Below, one piece after another: positions 1 through 10,801 of a stretch of 64,000 bases of DNA; positions within the stretch are counted from its first letter, which is position 1, and each line of letters opens with the position of its first letter. The translations under genes and the position numbers were made by a program. Below the pieces are notes generated by a model. It was given only the letters and a program-made list of their open reading frames with translations. It did not search any database and was not told where the DNA came from. Source of the stretch: Candidatus Altimarinota bacterium (GTDB taxonomy: Bacteria > Patescibacteriota > Gracilibacteria > BD1-5 > UBA6164). The DNA lies in the NCBI GenBank assembly GCA_028691535.1, contig JAQUZB010000002.1:160952-224951 (forward strand). Direction: 5' to 3'.

Positions 1-1125
1 ATGAAATTTACTATATCAACACAAAACTTGAAAAAATGATTAGATATTGTTAATCATGCGACGGCTTCTATTTCTACAACTCCTATTTTAGAAAATATAT
101 TATTAAAAGTTAACTATAAAAACATAGTTTTAACTTCAAATAATTTAGAAATGGCTATTGAATATGTAATTTCAGAAGACATAAGTATAGAAAGTGAAGG
201 TGCTTTTTGTATTCCAAGTAAACTTTTTACAAATTATATAAATTTAGTTACTGATGACACTGTAAAAATAGAATTATTAAGTGATGATAGCATAAAAATA
301 AGTACTTCTAGTTGAAAACTAAAAATAAAATGATTAGAAGCTTCTGAATTTCCTTTAATTCCTTCAATTAGAGAAGAAGTTAGTTTAAATATTTCTTGAA
401 AAATAATTAAAAAAGCTATTGATAAAACTCTTTTTTCAAGTGCGGAATGAAATATAAGACCAACTCTTGCTTGATTATATGTAAACATCAAAAATAATGC
501 TGTTATTTTTGCATCTACTGATAGTTTCAGATTATCAGAATATAAAACAATTCTTAAAGAAGCTATAAGCAATGATTTTTCACAAATAATTCCAAGTAAA
601 ACTTGCAACCAAATCAAATCAATTCTTGAAGATGATAGTGAAGTTAAAATTGTTTCATGAGATAATCAAGTTGCATTTTTAACTTGAAATATAAAAATTT
701 ATTCTAGATTACTAAATGGGAAATTTCCTGATTATGCTTGATTTTTCCCAACTACTTACACTACAAAAGCGGAAGTAAATAGGATAGATTTAATGTGAGC
801 ACTTAGAAAAATAAACTTAGTTAGTCGTGAAAATAATTACTCAATAAAGATGAGTTTAAGTAACGAAAGATGAATAGAACTTGAAACATCTGAAACTCAA
901 ATCTGAGAATGAGATGTTACGTTAGTTTGAGTTGTAGAATGAGAAAACAATATAGTATGAATAAATTCTACTTATTTCTTGGAAGTTTTAGGAGTAATCG
1001 AAACTACTCATATAAGTATTAGTTTTGAAAATCCACTTTCTCCTATCCTTATATCGCCTATTGCAGATCCTGAAAAAGAAGTAAAAGACAGCTTTAAACA
1101 TATTATAATGCCTTTAAAAATATAA
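1..1125 (+). CDS. dnaN: DNA polymerase III beta subunit (sliding clamp)
   Basis: A 374-residue protein starting MKFTISTQNL, with the usual length and three-fold repeat layout of the bacterial beta clamp. It forms a ring on DNA and tethers the replicative polymerase. Sixteen glycines are encoded by in-frame TGA and only three by GGN, so it is a clear demonstration that UGA means Gly here. The ATG is the first base of the window, so the upstream promoter and any dnaA neighbour are not visible. Ends in TAA, 9 bp before the TPR gene. The family call is firm; the start could only change if an upstream ATG lies outside the window. Confidence 0.95.
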
Positions 1126-1134
1126 AAGTACAAA

Positions 1135-1653
1135 ATGGATAAAATAAAAGAAATAATCTTAGAGATAGAGAAATTAAAATTAGAACAAAAATTTACAAAA
1201 GCTATTGAAATAGTTGAAAAAAATCTAATTTTATATAATTGAGATTATAGATTATATGAAGAATTAGCAGATATATATTTGTATAAATGAGAATTAGAAA
1301 AAGCTTTAAAATCAGTAAATTTTTGACTAGAATTAAATCCTCTATCAGCAACTGGTAACTATTTAAAATGATTTATTTTGCTTTCAAAAGACAGAACAAA
1401 AGACTCTATTGAGTTCCTTGAAAAATCAAATAGTTTAATGTGAAATAATTCAGAAGTATTAAGAAATCTTGGTTGGGCATACACTATGCTTTGAGAAACT
1501 GATAAATGAATAGCAATTCTTAAAAGAGCTTTAGTTATAGCTCCAAATGATGAATTAATTACTGAAGATTTAGCTATGGCTTTAATATGAATTTGAGAAG
1601 TCTCAGAATGAAATGGCTTACTTAAAAGAATATGAAAGAAAAATATTTCATAA
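1135..1653 (+). CDS. Tetratricopeptide-repeat protein
   Basis: A 172-residue, helix-rich protein with at least three TPR-like helical pairs, for example around residues 30-70 (NGDYRLYEELADIYLYKGEL) and 95-150 (LRNLGWAYTMLGETDKGIAI). No signal peptide or membrane segment is seen, so it is probably a cytoplasmic scaffold. It lies 9 bp after dnaN and 12 bp before ftsA, which suggests one operon. The partner is unknown; the neighbourhood hints at a role near replication or division, but that is inference only. Confidence 0.8.
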
Positions 1654-1665
1654 GTTATAAAAATA

Positions 1666-2871
1666 GTGACTTTTAATAGAAAAGAAATAGAAGCAAAATA
1701 TATCTGAATAATAGATATTTGAACATATAAAACTAGAGTTTGAATATGTAAGATACTTAACAGAAATGTTGAGTTAATTTGATATTGAGAAAAAAGACAA
1801 GATATGAATGACATAGATTTACTTGAAATAATAAATCTTGAAAATGTATGTATCAATATATGACAAGCAATAAATAAAGCTGAAATTGATGCAAAAATGA
1901 AGGTTTCTGATTTTATAATAAATGTAATTTCACCTAATTTATTTTTTGAATCAAGTAAGATAAATTTTGTCAGAGAAAATGATAATATTATAGATGAAAA
2001 AGAAGCTTATGATATACTAAAAGATTTAGAAAATCAGGCTTTTAGAAATCATTATAAAAGAATTAAAAATTCTACTTGATATAATAAAAGTGATTTAAAA
2101 TTGATTATCAGTGATGTATTAAACCTAACAATTGATGATGATATTAATGCTAAAAATATAGTTTGAACTAATCCAAAAAGTATAAATTTATCTATATTAA
2201 ATATTTTTATAACTGAAAATAAATTTGAACTTAAAAACTATATTTGAAAAGCTTTAAAGAAAAATATAACAAATATAATTCCTACTGAATTTGCTCTACT
2301 TTCTCTATTTCATGATAAAAAAGATGTAATAATAATTGATTTATGAAATAGTCATACATCAATAATAGTTAAAAAAGATAATTTCGTATTGTGAGCAAAA
2401 AAACTATCTTTTTGAATAAATGATTTAATAAAAAGAATTAGACAAAATTATAATCTAACAAAGATAGATATAATTAATAAGATTGAAGAAGACAATTTTC
2501 AATTGGAAAAAATAGAATTTTTAGAGATATTTAAAGATGTTTTAGCTATAAGTTTAGAAGATATTTTAAAAAATGAAATCTGTCCTGAAAGTTTTTTTAT
2601 GGTTTGATGATGAGCAAACAAATTTATAAAAAATTACTTAGAAGAAACAAATTTCAATAGTTATAATTTGAAAATGACAAAATCTATCAAATTTATAGCA
2701 CCAAAAATAGATTTTATAGATGATAAAATAACGGAAAATCCAGAATGGATAGACTCTGTAAAATCAAATATAAATATATATGCTATGATTAAAACAACTC
2801 TTGACTTCATCAAAAAAGATAAAAACAAAATAGAAAGGACTCTAAAAGAAATAATAAAAGAAATAAATTAA
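1666..2871 (+). CDS. ftsA: FtsA-like actin-family cell division ATPase
   Basis: A 401-residue protein with the actin/Hsp70-type ATP fold. The phosphate-1 loop is GIIDIGTYKTRVG near residue 14, phosphate-2 is VIIIDLGNSHTS near residue 222, and the adenosine motif MVGGGANKFI is near residue 311. In the family FtsA anchors FtsZ to the membrane. The start is set at GTG 1666, the first usual start after the in-frame TAA of the TPR gene. ATA codons just upstream are the only other options. An amphipathic C-terminal helix is plausible from the KKDKNKIERTLKEIIKEIN tail. PilM is a related alternative, but the pilus cluster is 10 kb away. Confidence 0.75.
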
Positions 2872-2896
2872 AAAAATCGCCTTAGGCGATTTTTTT
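2871..2896. terminator. Bidirectional intrinsic terminator
   Basis: Perfect hairpin with an A/T flank (AAAAAATCGCC, loop TTA, GGCGATTTTTT) between the convergent ftsA and ABC ATPase genes. It can serve both strands. Confidence 0.85.
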
Positions 2897-2899
2897 AAT

Positions 2900-3604
2900 T
2901 TATTCAGTAACTTTTTCTATAAAAAAGTCTTCTAAACTTCATTTTATATCTTTTACTTCTTTATCTTCAACTATTATTTTTCAATTATTTATAATACTTA
3001 TCTTATCACAAATAGCTTCAACATCAGCTAAAATATGAGTATTAAAAAACACTGTTGTTCCCTCTTTATTAAGTGAAACTATTAAGTCTTTTACCATCTT
3101 TCTTCAAATTGGATCAAGTCAACTCATAGGTTCATCCAAAAATAAAAGTTTAGGATCATTGATTATAGATTGAGCTAATCAAACTCTTTGAAGCATTCAT
3201 TTTGAATAATCTTTTAAATACTTATTTCAAGCATGTTCAAGTCCTACTCTTTTTAACAATTCTTCTACTTTTTTATCAAGTTTTTTACCATGTAGTCAAA
3301 AAAACTTACCATTAAAATTTAAAAACTCTCTTCATGTAAGATGTTTATAAAGATAAGTATTTTCTGGCATAAATCAGATTTTTTTCTTTCATTCTAGAGT
3401 TAATCATTTTTCTCAAAATATTTTAATCTCTCAACTTTCAGCTTCTATAAGTCACAATATAGTTTTCATAGTAGTAGTTTTTCAAGCTCAGTTTGGTCCT
3501 AAAAACCCATATATTTCTCATTGTTTTACACTAAAATTTACATCAAATAAAACTTGTTTTTTTGATAGCGTTTTATTTATTTTTTTTACTTCTAATATTT
3601 TCAT
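2900..3604 (-). CDS. ABC-2 type transporter ATP-binding protein
   Basis: A 234-residue single ATPase domain. Walker A is GPNGAGKTT (residues 36-44), the signature is YSKGMLQR and Walker B is LLFLDEP, followed by GLDPIGR and the H-loop NTHIL. The length and the SGLDP pattern match CcmA/NatA-like exporters, which pair with an ABC-2 permease. No permease is adjacent, so the substrate is unknown. The Walker A glycines are partly TGA-encoded. The gene is downstream of the repeat lipoprotein gene, with a terminator between them. Confidence 0.9.
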
Positions 3605-3677
3605 TTACTTATTTTTAAAATAACAAAATTATATAAATATTTTATTAAGAATATAAATAAAGTAAAGAAAATATAAT

Positions 3678-3710
3678 AAAAAGAAATCTACTAAAAGTAG
3701 ATTTCTTTTT
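3678..3710 (-). terminator. Intrinsic terminator of the repeat lipoprotein gene
   Basis: 15-bp perfect stem (AAAAAGAAATCTACT, loop AAA, mirrored arm ending in T5) directly downstream of the minus-strand stop at 3718. A second-strand run of T makes it functional in either direction. Confidence 0.8.
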
Positions 3711-3717
3711 ATATTAA

Positions 3718-3984
3718 TTAATTTTGTTCTAATAATTCTTTATAATTAGCTTCAAATTCCTTTCTAGACTGTGCTTTATCTGCCTCTATACTAGCTTCAA
3801 ATTCCTTTCTAGACTGTGCTTTATCTGCCTCTATACTAGCTTCAAATTCTGCTCTAGATTGCGTTTTCTCCGCTTCTATGCTAGCTTCAAATTCTGCTCT
3901 AGATTGCGTTTTCTCCGCTTCTATACTAGATTTTCAACAACTATATAATAATAATAAAATTATTATTAAAATTGATTTTTTCAT
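3718..3984 (-). CDS. Small lipoprotein with four 15-residue tandem repeats
   Basis: An 88-residue protein. It has a hydrophobic signal (residues 5-14) followed by a lipobox-like LLLYSC, with Cys16 as the likely lipidated residue. Residues 20-79 are four copies of a 15-residue unit (SIEAEKTQSRAEFEA and variants with ADKAQSRKE), and the protein ends NYKELLEQN. The charged heptad-like pattern predicts a single extended coiled coil, in the style of Lpp. It probably lies in the envelope as a spacer or fibre. The DNA repeats fall into two pairs of near-identical 45-bp copies, so recent duplication is likely. Too divergent to name. Confidence 0.7.
3748..3927 (-). repeat. 45-bp tandem repeat, four copies
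   Basis: In-frame coding repeat inside the lipoprotein gene. Copies 1-2 and copies 3-4 are almost identical to each other and differ between pairs (GAGAAAACG versus GATAAAGCA). This suggests stepwise unit duplication, and copy number may vary between strains. Confidence 0.85.
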
Positions 3985-4012
3985 AATAAGTATTAAGTAA
4001 AATAAAATTATT

Positions 4013-6793
4013 TTAGAATGATAATCTAAAATTATCTAACCACATTCTCATCTCTGGTGCTCAGTCATATTTAATAGTTGTCCACTTAAATGTATGACTT
4101 CATGGTGAAAGTAATGGTGTTGTAAATGTTATAAATCAACTATTTGATGAACTAGTACTATCCAATGTATTATATAAAACTCAATCTATATAAAAATATA
4201 ATGTCCCATTATATCACCGACTATTATTTGTTATACTTGTACGCATATCAAAATTAAATTTTTGTGATTGTGTAAAATTTATTGTCTTTGTTATATGTGT
4301 ATATCAATTTGTAGTATATCATGGATTTGTAATAGAGTATGTTCACTCTGTAAAATATCCTGGTCTATTATCTTGAACCCATGTATTTGTAGAGTTTCAC
4401 TCAAATGTAAATAAATTCCATGGATTTAATGGTCAATTTTCAAACATATTATCTGTCCATCAACATGTTCATCATCATCATATACATGTATATCTAAAAT
4501 TATCTAGCCATATTCTCATCTCTGGTGCTCAGTCATATTTAACAGTTGTCCACTTAAATGTATGATTTCATGGTGAAAGTAATGGTGTTGTAAATGTCAC
4601 AAATCAACTATTTGATGAGCTAGTACTATTCCATGTATTATATAAAGTTCAATCTATATAAAAATATATTACTCCATTATATCACCGTCAGTTATTCGTA
4701 ATACTTGTACGCATATCAAAATTAAATTTTTGTGCTTGAGTGAAATTTACTGTCTTTGATATATGTAGATATCAATTTGTGTCATATCATGGATTTGTTA
4801 TTGAATATGTACCTTCTGTAAAATACCCTGGTCTATTGTCTTGAAGCCAAGTATTTGCAGCATTTCACTCAAATGTAAATAAATCCCATGGATTTAATGG
4901 TCAATTTTCAAACATATTATCTGTCCATCAACATGTTCATCATCATCATATACATGTATATCTAAAATTATCTAGCCACATCTTCATATGTGGCGCTCAA
5001 TCATATTTAATAGTTGTCCACTTAAATGTATGATTTCATGGTGAAAGTAATGGTGTTGTAAATGTTACAAATCAACTATTTGATCAGCTACTACTATCCC
5101 ATTTATTATATAATGCTCAATCTATATAAAAATATAATGTCCCATTATATCACCGTCAATTATTTGTAATACTTGTACGAATATCAAAATTAAATTTTTG
5201 AGATTGTACAAAATTTACTGTCTTAGATATATTTATATATCAATTTGTATCATATGATGGGTTAGTAATTGAATATGTTCATTCTGTAAAATATCATAGT
5301 GTATTATCTTGTAGCCATGTATTAGTAGAGTTTCATGCAAATGTGAATAAATCCCATGGATTTTTATCTCAATTCTCAAATGTATTATCTGTCCATCAAC
5401 ATGTTCATCATCATCATATACATGTAAAGTTTATATTATCTAAGTTAAAAGATGAGTTTCAATTATATCTATATACATCCCATATAAAATCATATATTCA
5501 AGGTGGAAGTAATGGCGTTGTAAATGTCTGATATCAAGAGTTATAGTTAGTTCAACCTCAACTTAATCACAAATATAGTTCATTATTAATATAAAAACGA
5601 ACAGTTGAACCACTTGTTAAATTAGTTTTTAAATCAAAATTTAGTTTTGTTGGAGCATAAGTAAAAACCCTATATTTGAATTTTCAAGTTCAAGATGGTA
5701 CATTTATATCTACTCATTTACTTCAATTATTTCAAATTCAAGTTTTTACTATTGCAGTTCAAGCTCATTCATAACTATATAAACAAGAATCTTTTATATC
5801 AAAATCATTTTTAAAAAATTCAAATGTTCAATCTTCAACTCAACATTTTATTGGAAAAACTTCTGTTTTTATAAATTTTGTTATATTACAATCTAGTAAT
5901 GAATTAATTTTTAATCATACTTTTTCTATATTTGAAAAATTTGTAATATCTGATCTCAAAAGATCATAATTATCATATATAAATTTATAATCAGGATTGT
6001 TTTTAAATATATCATCACTAAATGACTCATTAAGACCTGATATAAAATTTACAACTTCTTCATCAGTTTCAACTCAACATTTATTTCATTTATAAAGTAA
6101 TCTTGGTGTAAATGAAGTTCAACTTCCTGTTTCTGAATATGTTGAATAATTTCATGGAAGTGTATTTGTATTATTTATAGAAAATAGATTTGTAGCTTCA
6201 TTTACTACTAAATCATAATCTTGATTTGTATTTAATACCATACTTGGTGATGAAACAACATGTAATTCTCAATTAATTTTAGTTTTTACAAATAACTTAT
6301 TAAAATTTCAAAAATTATATGTTTTTTCATTTCAAGCTGCATATGTTTTATCAACCAAAAAAGAAATAGGTAACTCTGTTCCTTCATTTTCTAAGATAGT
6401 TCATAATTCATAGATATTATCTTTTACATCCAATGAGTAATTAAAGTCTACATCTTTGTATTTTGGATCTAAATTATCAACGTAATAGTTTAAACCTGAA
6501 AGAGTTCAACTTCAAATACTTCAATTATACCAAATTGTTTTTCACAAGTATCTAACTTGTTTACTATTTTCTGGTATTGGTAGAGTTTTAGATGTAGTTT
6601 TTTCTAATTCTAATGCTTTTTTTATGTTTGTTAAATTAGTAATTCTAGTTACATCTCTAGAATTACTAGTATAACTAGAATATCACATATATGCGATTGA
6701 TGATAATATAGTAAAAATAGAAATTGATACCATTAATTCAACAATAGTAAATCAAAATAATTTAAACTTTTTTATATTTTTTAACTTAATCAT
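4013..6793 (-). CDS. Pilin-like surface protein with three 156-residue repeats
   Basis: A 926-residue protein. Its N-terminus carries a prepilin signal, FGFTIVELMVSISIFTI (residues 12-28), so PilD-type processing and pilus or pseudopilus assembly are expected. After a region of several hundred unrecognised residues come one divergent and three near-identical beta-rich domains. Each has a CIGGGTCGWTDN segment, an NPWDLFTF segment and GYNGTLYFYID. The domain resembles a jelly-roll or concanavalin-like binding module, but I cannot name the family. Gly is mostly TGA, including runs of three TGA codons in the CIGGGT motif. Likely role: adhesion or contact with another cell. The reading frame and repeats are certain; the function is inferred. 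Confidence 0.75.
4019..5422 (-). repeat. 468-bp tandem coding repeat, three copies
   Basis: The conserved segment ATCTGTCCATCAACATGTTC starts at 4451, 4919 and 5387, an exact 468-bp period (156 codons). The copies are highly similar, so assembly collapse or expansion here is possible. Confidence 0.9.
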
Positions 6794-6928
6794 ATTATAA
6801 ATTTAATAAATAATAAATATAAATACTTAATTAGTATACCATATCCACCAGGTCAATGCAATGAATTAATATTGACAATATTTTTTTTTAATATTTAATA
6901 TCAAAAACAGTTATATGTGGCATAAAAT

Positions 6929-6957
6929 TTGACTTTTTTAGATTAGATTTATATAAT
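6929..6957 (+). promoter_or_regulatory. Sigma70-type promoter of frr
   Basis: TTGACT at 6929-6934, a 17-bp spacer and TATAAT at 6952-6957, about 33 bp upstream of the frr ATG. A second weaker pair (TTGACA 6872-6877, TTTAAT 6894-6899) lies further upstream. Confidence 0.65.
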
Positions 6958-6989
6958 AAAGCTGGATTTATAATAATAAGTAAATAAAT

Positions 6990-7538
6990 ATGTTATCAAA
7001 AGCAAAAGAATGAATAGATAAAGCTGTAAAACATTTAGATGTTGAATATACAAAACTACAATTAGGTAGAGCAAATCCTGCAATGGTTGAGTGAATTTTA
7101 GTTGAACAATATGGCTCTATGCAACCAATACAAAATATGGCAACTGTATCAAACTTAGATGCACAAACTCTGACGATAAAACCATGGGATAAAAACGCAA
7201 TCCACCCTATTGCAAAAGCAATAACTGAAAGCTGATTATGATTAAATCCGCAAACAATGGCTGATTCAATTATGATAAAAATGCCACTGTTAACTGAAGA
7301 AAGAAGAAAAGAAGTGTCTAAGATAGCTAAAAATCTAGCTGAAGATGCTAAAATTTCAGTTAGAAATGCAAGACAAGAATCATTAAAGGTTATTAAAAAA
7401 GCTGAAGATGACAAAGAAATCTCAGAAGACATAAAAAAACAAGCTGAAAGTGACTTACAAAAACTTATTGATGATGCAAATAAAAAAATAGAAGAACATT
7501 TTAAACACAAAGAAGCTGATATAATGAAAATAAAATAA
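6990..7538 (+). CDS. frr: Ribosome recycling factor
   Basis: A 182-residue protein of normal RRF length. It has the family signatures LGRANPAMVEGI near residue 28, PWDKNAIHPIAKAI near residue 65 and LTEERRKEVSKIAK near residue 105, plus the long helical bundle at both ends. It splits post-termination 70S ribosomes together with EF-G. The Shine-Dalgarno site is weak; the ATG is set by the conserved N-terminus. It has both TGA and GGN glycines. It precedes rpmG on the same strand by 85 bp. Confidence 0.95.
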
Positions 7539-7623
7539 AAATTTGATTTATTATATATTTTTCATATAATCAGCCGGTAACTCTTGAAAAGAGATTTGAT
7601 TTTATATATTAATAAACGTAATA

Positions 7624-7803
7624 ATGGCTAAAGGTAAAAGAACTTACGTTGGTTTTTACTCTACTGAAACTGGAAACCTTGTTCATGTAACTAACATTCA
7701 AAAAAAGAATTTTGAAGCTGGTAAAAAAGGTCCAGAACTTAGAAAATACAACAAAGTAACTAAAAAACACGAAGTTTTAAAAATGAAAGAACTTAAAAAA
7801 TAG
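7624..7803 (+). CDS. rpmG: 50S ribosomal protein bL33
   Basis: A 59-residue protein. It has the bL33 pattern YVGFYSTETGNLVHVTN followed by basic KKNFEAGKKGPELRKYNKVTKKH. The usual zinc cysteines are absent, so this is the Cys-free form. All five glycines are GGN (mostly GGT) and none is TGA, unlike most genes around it. This fits avoidance of UGA in highly expressed genes. The neighbour frr is also translational. Confidence 0.93.
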   Translation: MAKGKRTYVGFYSTETGNLVHVTNIQKKNFEAGKKGPELRKYNKVTKKHEVLKMKELKK

Positions 7804-7846
7804 AACATAAAAAAATAACACTTTTCAAGTGTTATTTTTTTATGTT
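7804..7846. terminator. Bidirectional terminator, rpmG / yebC-family
   Basis: Near-perfect 20-bp stem starting right after the rpmG TAG. It extends across the stop codon of the convergent gene at 7840-7842. Confidence 0.85.
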
Positions 7847-8610
7847 CTAAATGTATTTTTTTCTATAAAATCATCTACCTCTTTTTCTAATTCAGCTGAT
7901 ATGATTTCATTAGTTGAAACTATGTTTACATCTTCATCTTCATCAAAAGCTTCTATCATTTTTTTGAATTTTAAAGCCTTATCAAACTCAGTTACTTCTA
8001 TTTCATTGTCAGGAAGAAAATCAAGCTTAGATTCCATTATTTCAACTCATTTTTCATTGAAAAATTTTTCAATTTCTAAGAAATCATCTACTGAAGTTAT
8101 TATTTTTATATAATCATCAGTTAAAATTATATCTTCTGCACTTGTTTCATAAGTAAGTTCCTCTATTTTTTCAAAACTATTTTCTTTTGGGTCTATAAAT
8201 AAAACTCATTTTCTATGAAACATCCAAGAAACTGCTCAACTTTCTCATAAAGTTCAACCATATTTTGAAAAAGTGTGTCTCATATTTGCTACAGTTCTAT
8301 TTTTATTGTCTGTAATTGTAGAAACCATAACAGCAATTCAACCTGGAGCATATCATTCATAAACAATTTCTGAAAGTGCAACTGCACTCTTATCTTCTCA
8401 AGTTCATTTTTTTATTGCTCTATCTATATTTTCATTTGGAACTCATGCTTTTTTTGCAGTGTGAATTGCAGCATAAAGTGATGGATTTGAATCTGGGTCT
8501 CCTCATTTAACTGCAGCGATTGATATCAATTTAGCATGTATACTAAATACCTTACCTTTTACAACATTTACAGCATTTTTTCTTGCTTGAACAACAGGAC
8601 CTCTTCACAT
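7840..8610 (-). CDS. yebC: YebC/PmpR-family protein
   Basis: A 256-residue protein. It shows YebC signatures: VKGGDPDSNPSLYAAIHTAK near residue 37, AGVPNENIDRAIKKGTG near residue 58, YEGYAPGGIAVMV near residue 85 and NKNRTVANMRHTFSKYGG near residue 102. The N-terminus MGRGPVVQARKNA differs from the usual MAGHSKWANI. The family is known both as transcriptional regulators and as ribosome-associated factors relieving stalls at proline-rich motifs. It acts in the cytoplasm. The acidic C-terminal stretch (residues 225-245) is typical. Confidence 0.9.
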
Positions 8611-8673
8611 AATTTTATTTTTAAATTTTAAAAAATTGCTCTTATTTTATACAAATTAATTTATTTGCAAATA

Positions 8674-10020
8674 TTAGTTAAATTCCTTTAACATCTTTCT
8701 AAACCATAATTTATCTCAAAATAAATAAGTTAAATCATAATGAGCTCTTTCTATACTTATTCATCTATCTAAAATATTTTTATCAATTTCTTGTTTTTCA
8801 ACTATTTCACTTATCAGTTTAAGTTTTTCATTATGATTTCTTCACCTAGTTGGAAATTTAACTGTTTCTATATTTTTAAATTTTGAGAAAAAAAGATAAG
8901 TATATAGATTTAAATTATCACTTCTTGCATAAAAACTTCAAAGCTCTAAAGCTCTCAATTTTGCACTTCATCAAATATCCTTTGTTTTTTTAGATAAATA
9001 CTCTATTCCAGTTTTTATTGAATTTTCAATTTCACTTCTTAAAGAAGAAAATTCATCTAAATTTAAAAGTTTTAACGCTCTCAAATAGATAAATATATTT
9101 GTATTTCTTTTTGAGTTTATAGGTTGAAGTGCATCAAAAAACAAATCTACTCTATTTTTTGATAGGTTTATAATCTTTATTAATTCGTTTTTTTGGGTTT
9201 CAAAATCCAAAAATCATAATTCAATTTTTCACAATAATCATGCAATTTGAGAAAAAATATCAATATAACTATCGTCCATTAGATTTATCTTATCTTCATT
9301 TGATAATTCATTATTTAAAATTATTTCTTTGAAATCTGGTCTAAATCTTTTTTTGATAACTAAATCATTTACTACAACTGTACAAATATCCTTACTTCCA
9401 TACTTATGTTCAGCAAAACAAAGTCAATTATTATATCTACAAAAATCTCATTCTCAAAATACTTCAAACAATACACTTGGAAATTCTAAAACTATACTTT
9501 CTATTTCTTTAAGTGTGATTTCCCTACTTAAAATGACCTTGTTTACATTATAATTATCAAGCATAAAATATATAGCTTCTTTATTATAAACTGCCATTAT
9601 TGTTGAAATATTGATTTTTCCAGGATAATTTATACTTTTCAAATATTCAAGTATTCATATATTTCAACAAATAATTCAATCTATTCAAATTGACATAAAT
9701 TCTTCTACCATTTTTTGTATATATGGAAAAGTTTCATCAGTATAATACCAAGCATTTAAGTTTATAAAAAGCTCCAAATTATGAGAATGAACTTCTTCAA
9801 CTATATTTTTTAATGTTTCAAAACTAGTAATTTGTTCGTGTTCTGAAAATCTACCATTTGGACTAACTTCAAATCAAAATCTTGTGTACCAATAATCTGG
9901 ATTATATCATGTAAAAAATTCAGTAGCTCATCATAAAACTAAAGAATTTATATATTCTTTTACATCTTTTGCATTTTTTCAAGTACTTGAAAATCACAAT
10001 CAAACAATCTTTTTAAACAT
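8674..10020 (-). CDS. Peptidase U32-like protein
   Basis: A 448-residue TIM-barrel-like protein. It contains the U32 core: an N-terminal ATEFFTGYNPDYWYTRFGF segment, HNLELFINLNAWYYTDETFP, GIDGIICGNIGILEYL, VNKVILSREITLKEI, and a Cys-containing GDFCRYNNGLCFAEHKYG. The cysteines in the last segment correspond to those conserved in U32 proteins. U32 members take part in tRNA or cofactor hydroxylation (TrhP, UbiU/V) or are annotated as collagenases. Which role applies here is unclear. It is a single gene on the minus strand between bS21 and the yebC-family gene. Confidence 0.7.
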
Positions 10021-10067
10021 AAAAAAATCTATTAAATAATATAATTTTAGTATAACTTTAAAAGCAA

Positions 10068-10111
10068 AAAATAAAAGCTAAATTTGAAAATCAAATCTAG
10101 CTTTTATTTTT
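10068..10111 (-). terminator. Terminator of rpsU
   Basis: Imperfect about 19-bp stem (AAAATAAAAGCTAAATTTGA / TCAAATCTAGCTTTTATTTT) just downstream of the bS21 stop. Confidence 0.7.
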
Positions 10112-10116
10112 GTTCA

Positions 10117-10317
10117 CTAAAAGTAAACTTTATTATTTAGCATTCTGTAATGTTCTCTAACGATAGCTGAGTGTCTAATTTTTTTCTTAGATTTGTCTCA
10201 AATTGCATATCTTTCAGTTCTGATTTTGTTTGCGATTCTTGATTGGAAAAATAATTTTTTATATCTTAAAATCATTTTTTCATTAGTTTCACCATCATTT
10301 TTTACTGCGTAAATCAT
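10117..10317 (-). CDS. rpsU: 30S ribosomal protein bS21
   Basis: A 66-residue, very basic protein. MIYAVKNDGETNEKMILRYK matches the bS21 start (modified from VxVxxxEPFDxALRRFK). It is followed by RIANKIRTERY and KKKIRHSAIVREHYRML. It has an unusually strong Shine-Dalgarno for this genome (AAGGGGAT, 7 bp before ATG), which supports both the start and high expression. bS21 helps form the platform of the small subunit at mRNA binding. Confidence 0.8.
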
Positions 10318-10459
10318 AATTTCTATCCCCTTAAGGAATTAAATAATAAGTCTCTTAGTAGTTCTAAAAGTGCTGGAATTATATTTAGTAAATATCATTT
10401 GTCAAAACTAAATATTTTTATATATTTAGAGTAATTAAATATATAAAATAAAAAGAAAG

Positions 10460-10795
10460 ATGAATAAAGATAGAATAAAAAAATTGGAAAGTATGTCGAG
10501 AGAAATAATAAGTAAATTGATATTTGAAGAGATAGATGATAGTGAAAATATTTTTTGAATTATAACTATAACAGACATAGTTATAAGTTCTGATTTATCT
10601 TACCTAGATGTTTGGGTTAGTGCATTTAAAAATACTGAAATATTAGCTAAAACTTTAGCTACACATAATCACTGAATCCAATCAAAATACAATAAAGCTA
10701 TTGGCATAAGAAAATTACCTAAGATAAGATATAGATATGACTCAAAATGAGAAGTTGGTCAAAAAATATGTGAAGCTATTAATAAAGTAATTTAA
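10460..10795 (+). CDS. rbfA: Ribosome-binding factor A
   Basis: A 111-residue KH-like protein. It has a basic N-terminal helix (DRIKKLESMSREIISKLI), then ITITDIVISSDLSYLDVWVS and the C-terminal RKLPKIRYRYDSKGE. This is the usual RbfA layout (R.P.I.F..D). It acts in 16S maturation of the 30S subunit, especially at low temperature. It is followed after 6 bp by the FtsQ-like gene, so they are probably cotranscribed. Confidence 0.88.
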
Positions 10796-10801
10796 TAAAA
10801 A

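Noticed and set aside
1359..1856. 165-aa open frame on the minus strand
   Set aside because: It is antisense to the TPR and ftsA genes, and its sequence has no protein-like conservation.
3748..3927. CRISPR array
   Set aside because: The repeats are contiguous, in frame and code for a coiled-coil protein, with no spacers.
5343..5531. 62-aa His-rich plus-strand frame (MNKSHGFLSQ...)
   Set aside because: It is the reverse of the repeat pilin gene. The His run is the complement of TGA-Gly codons.
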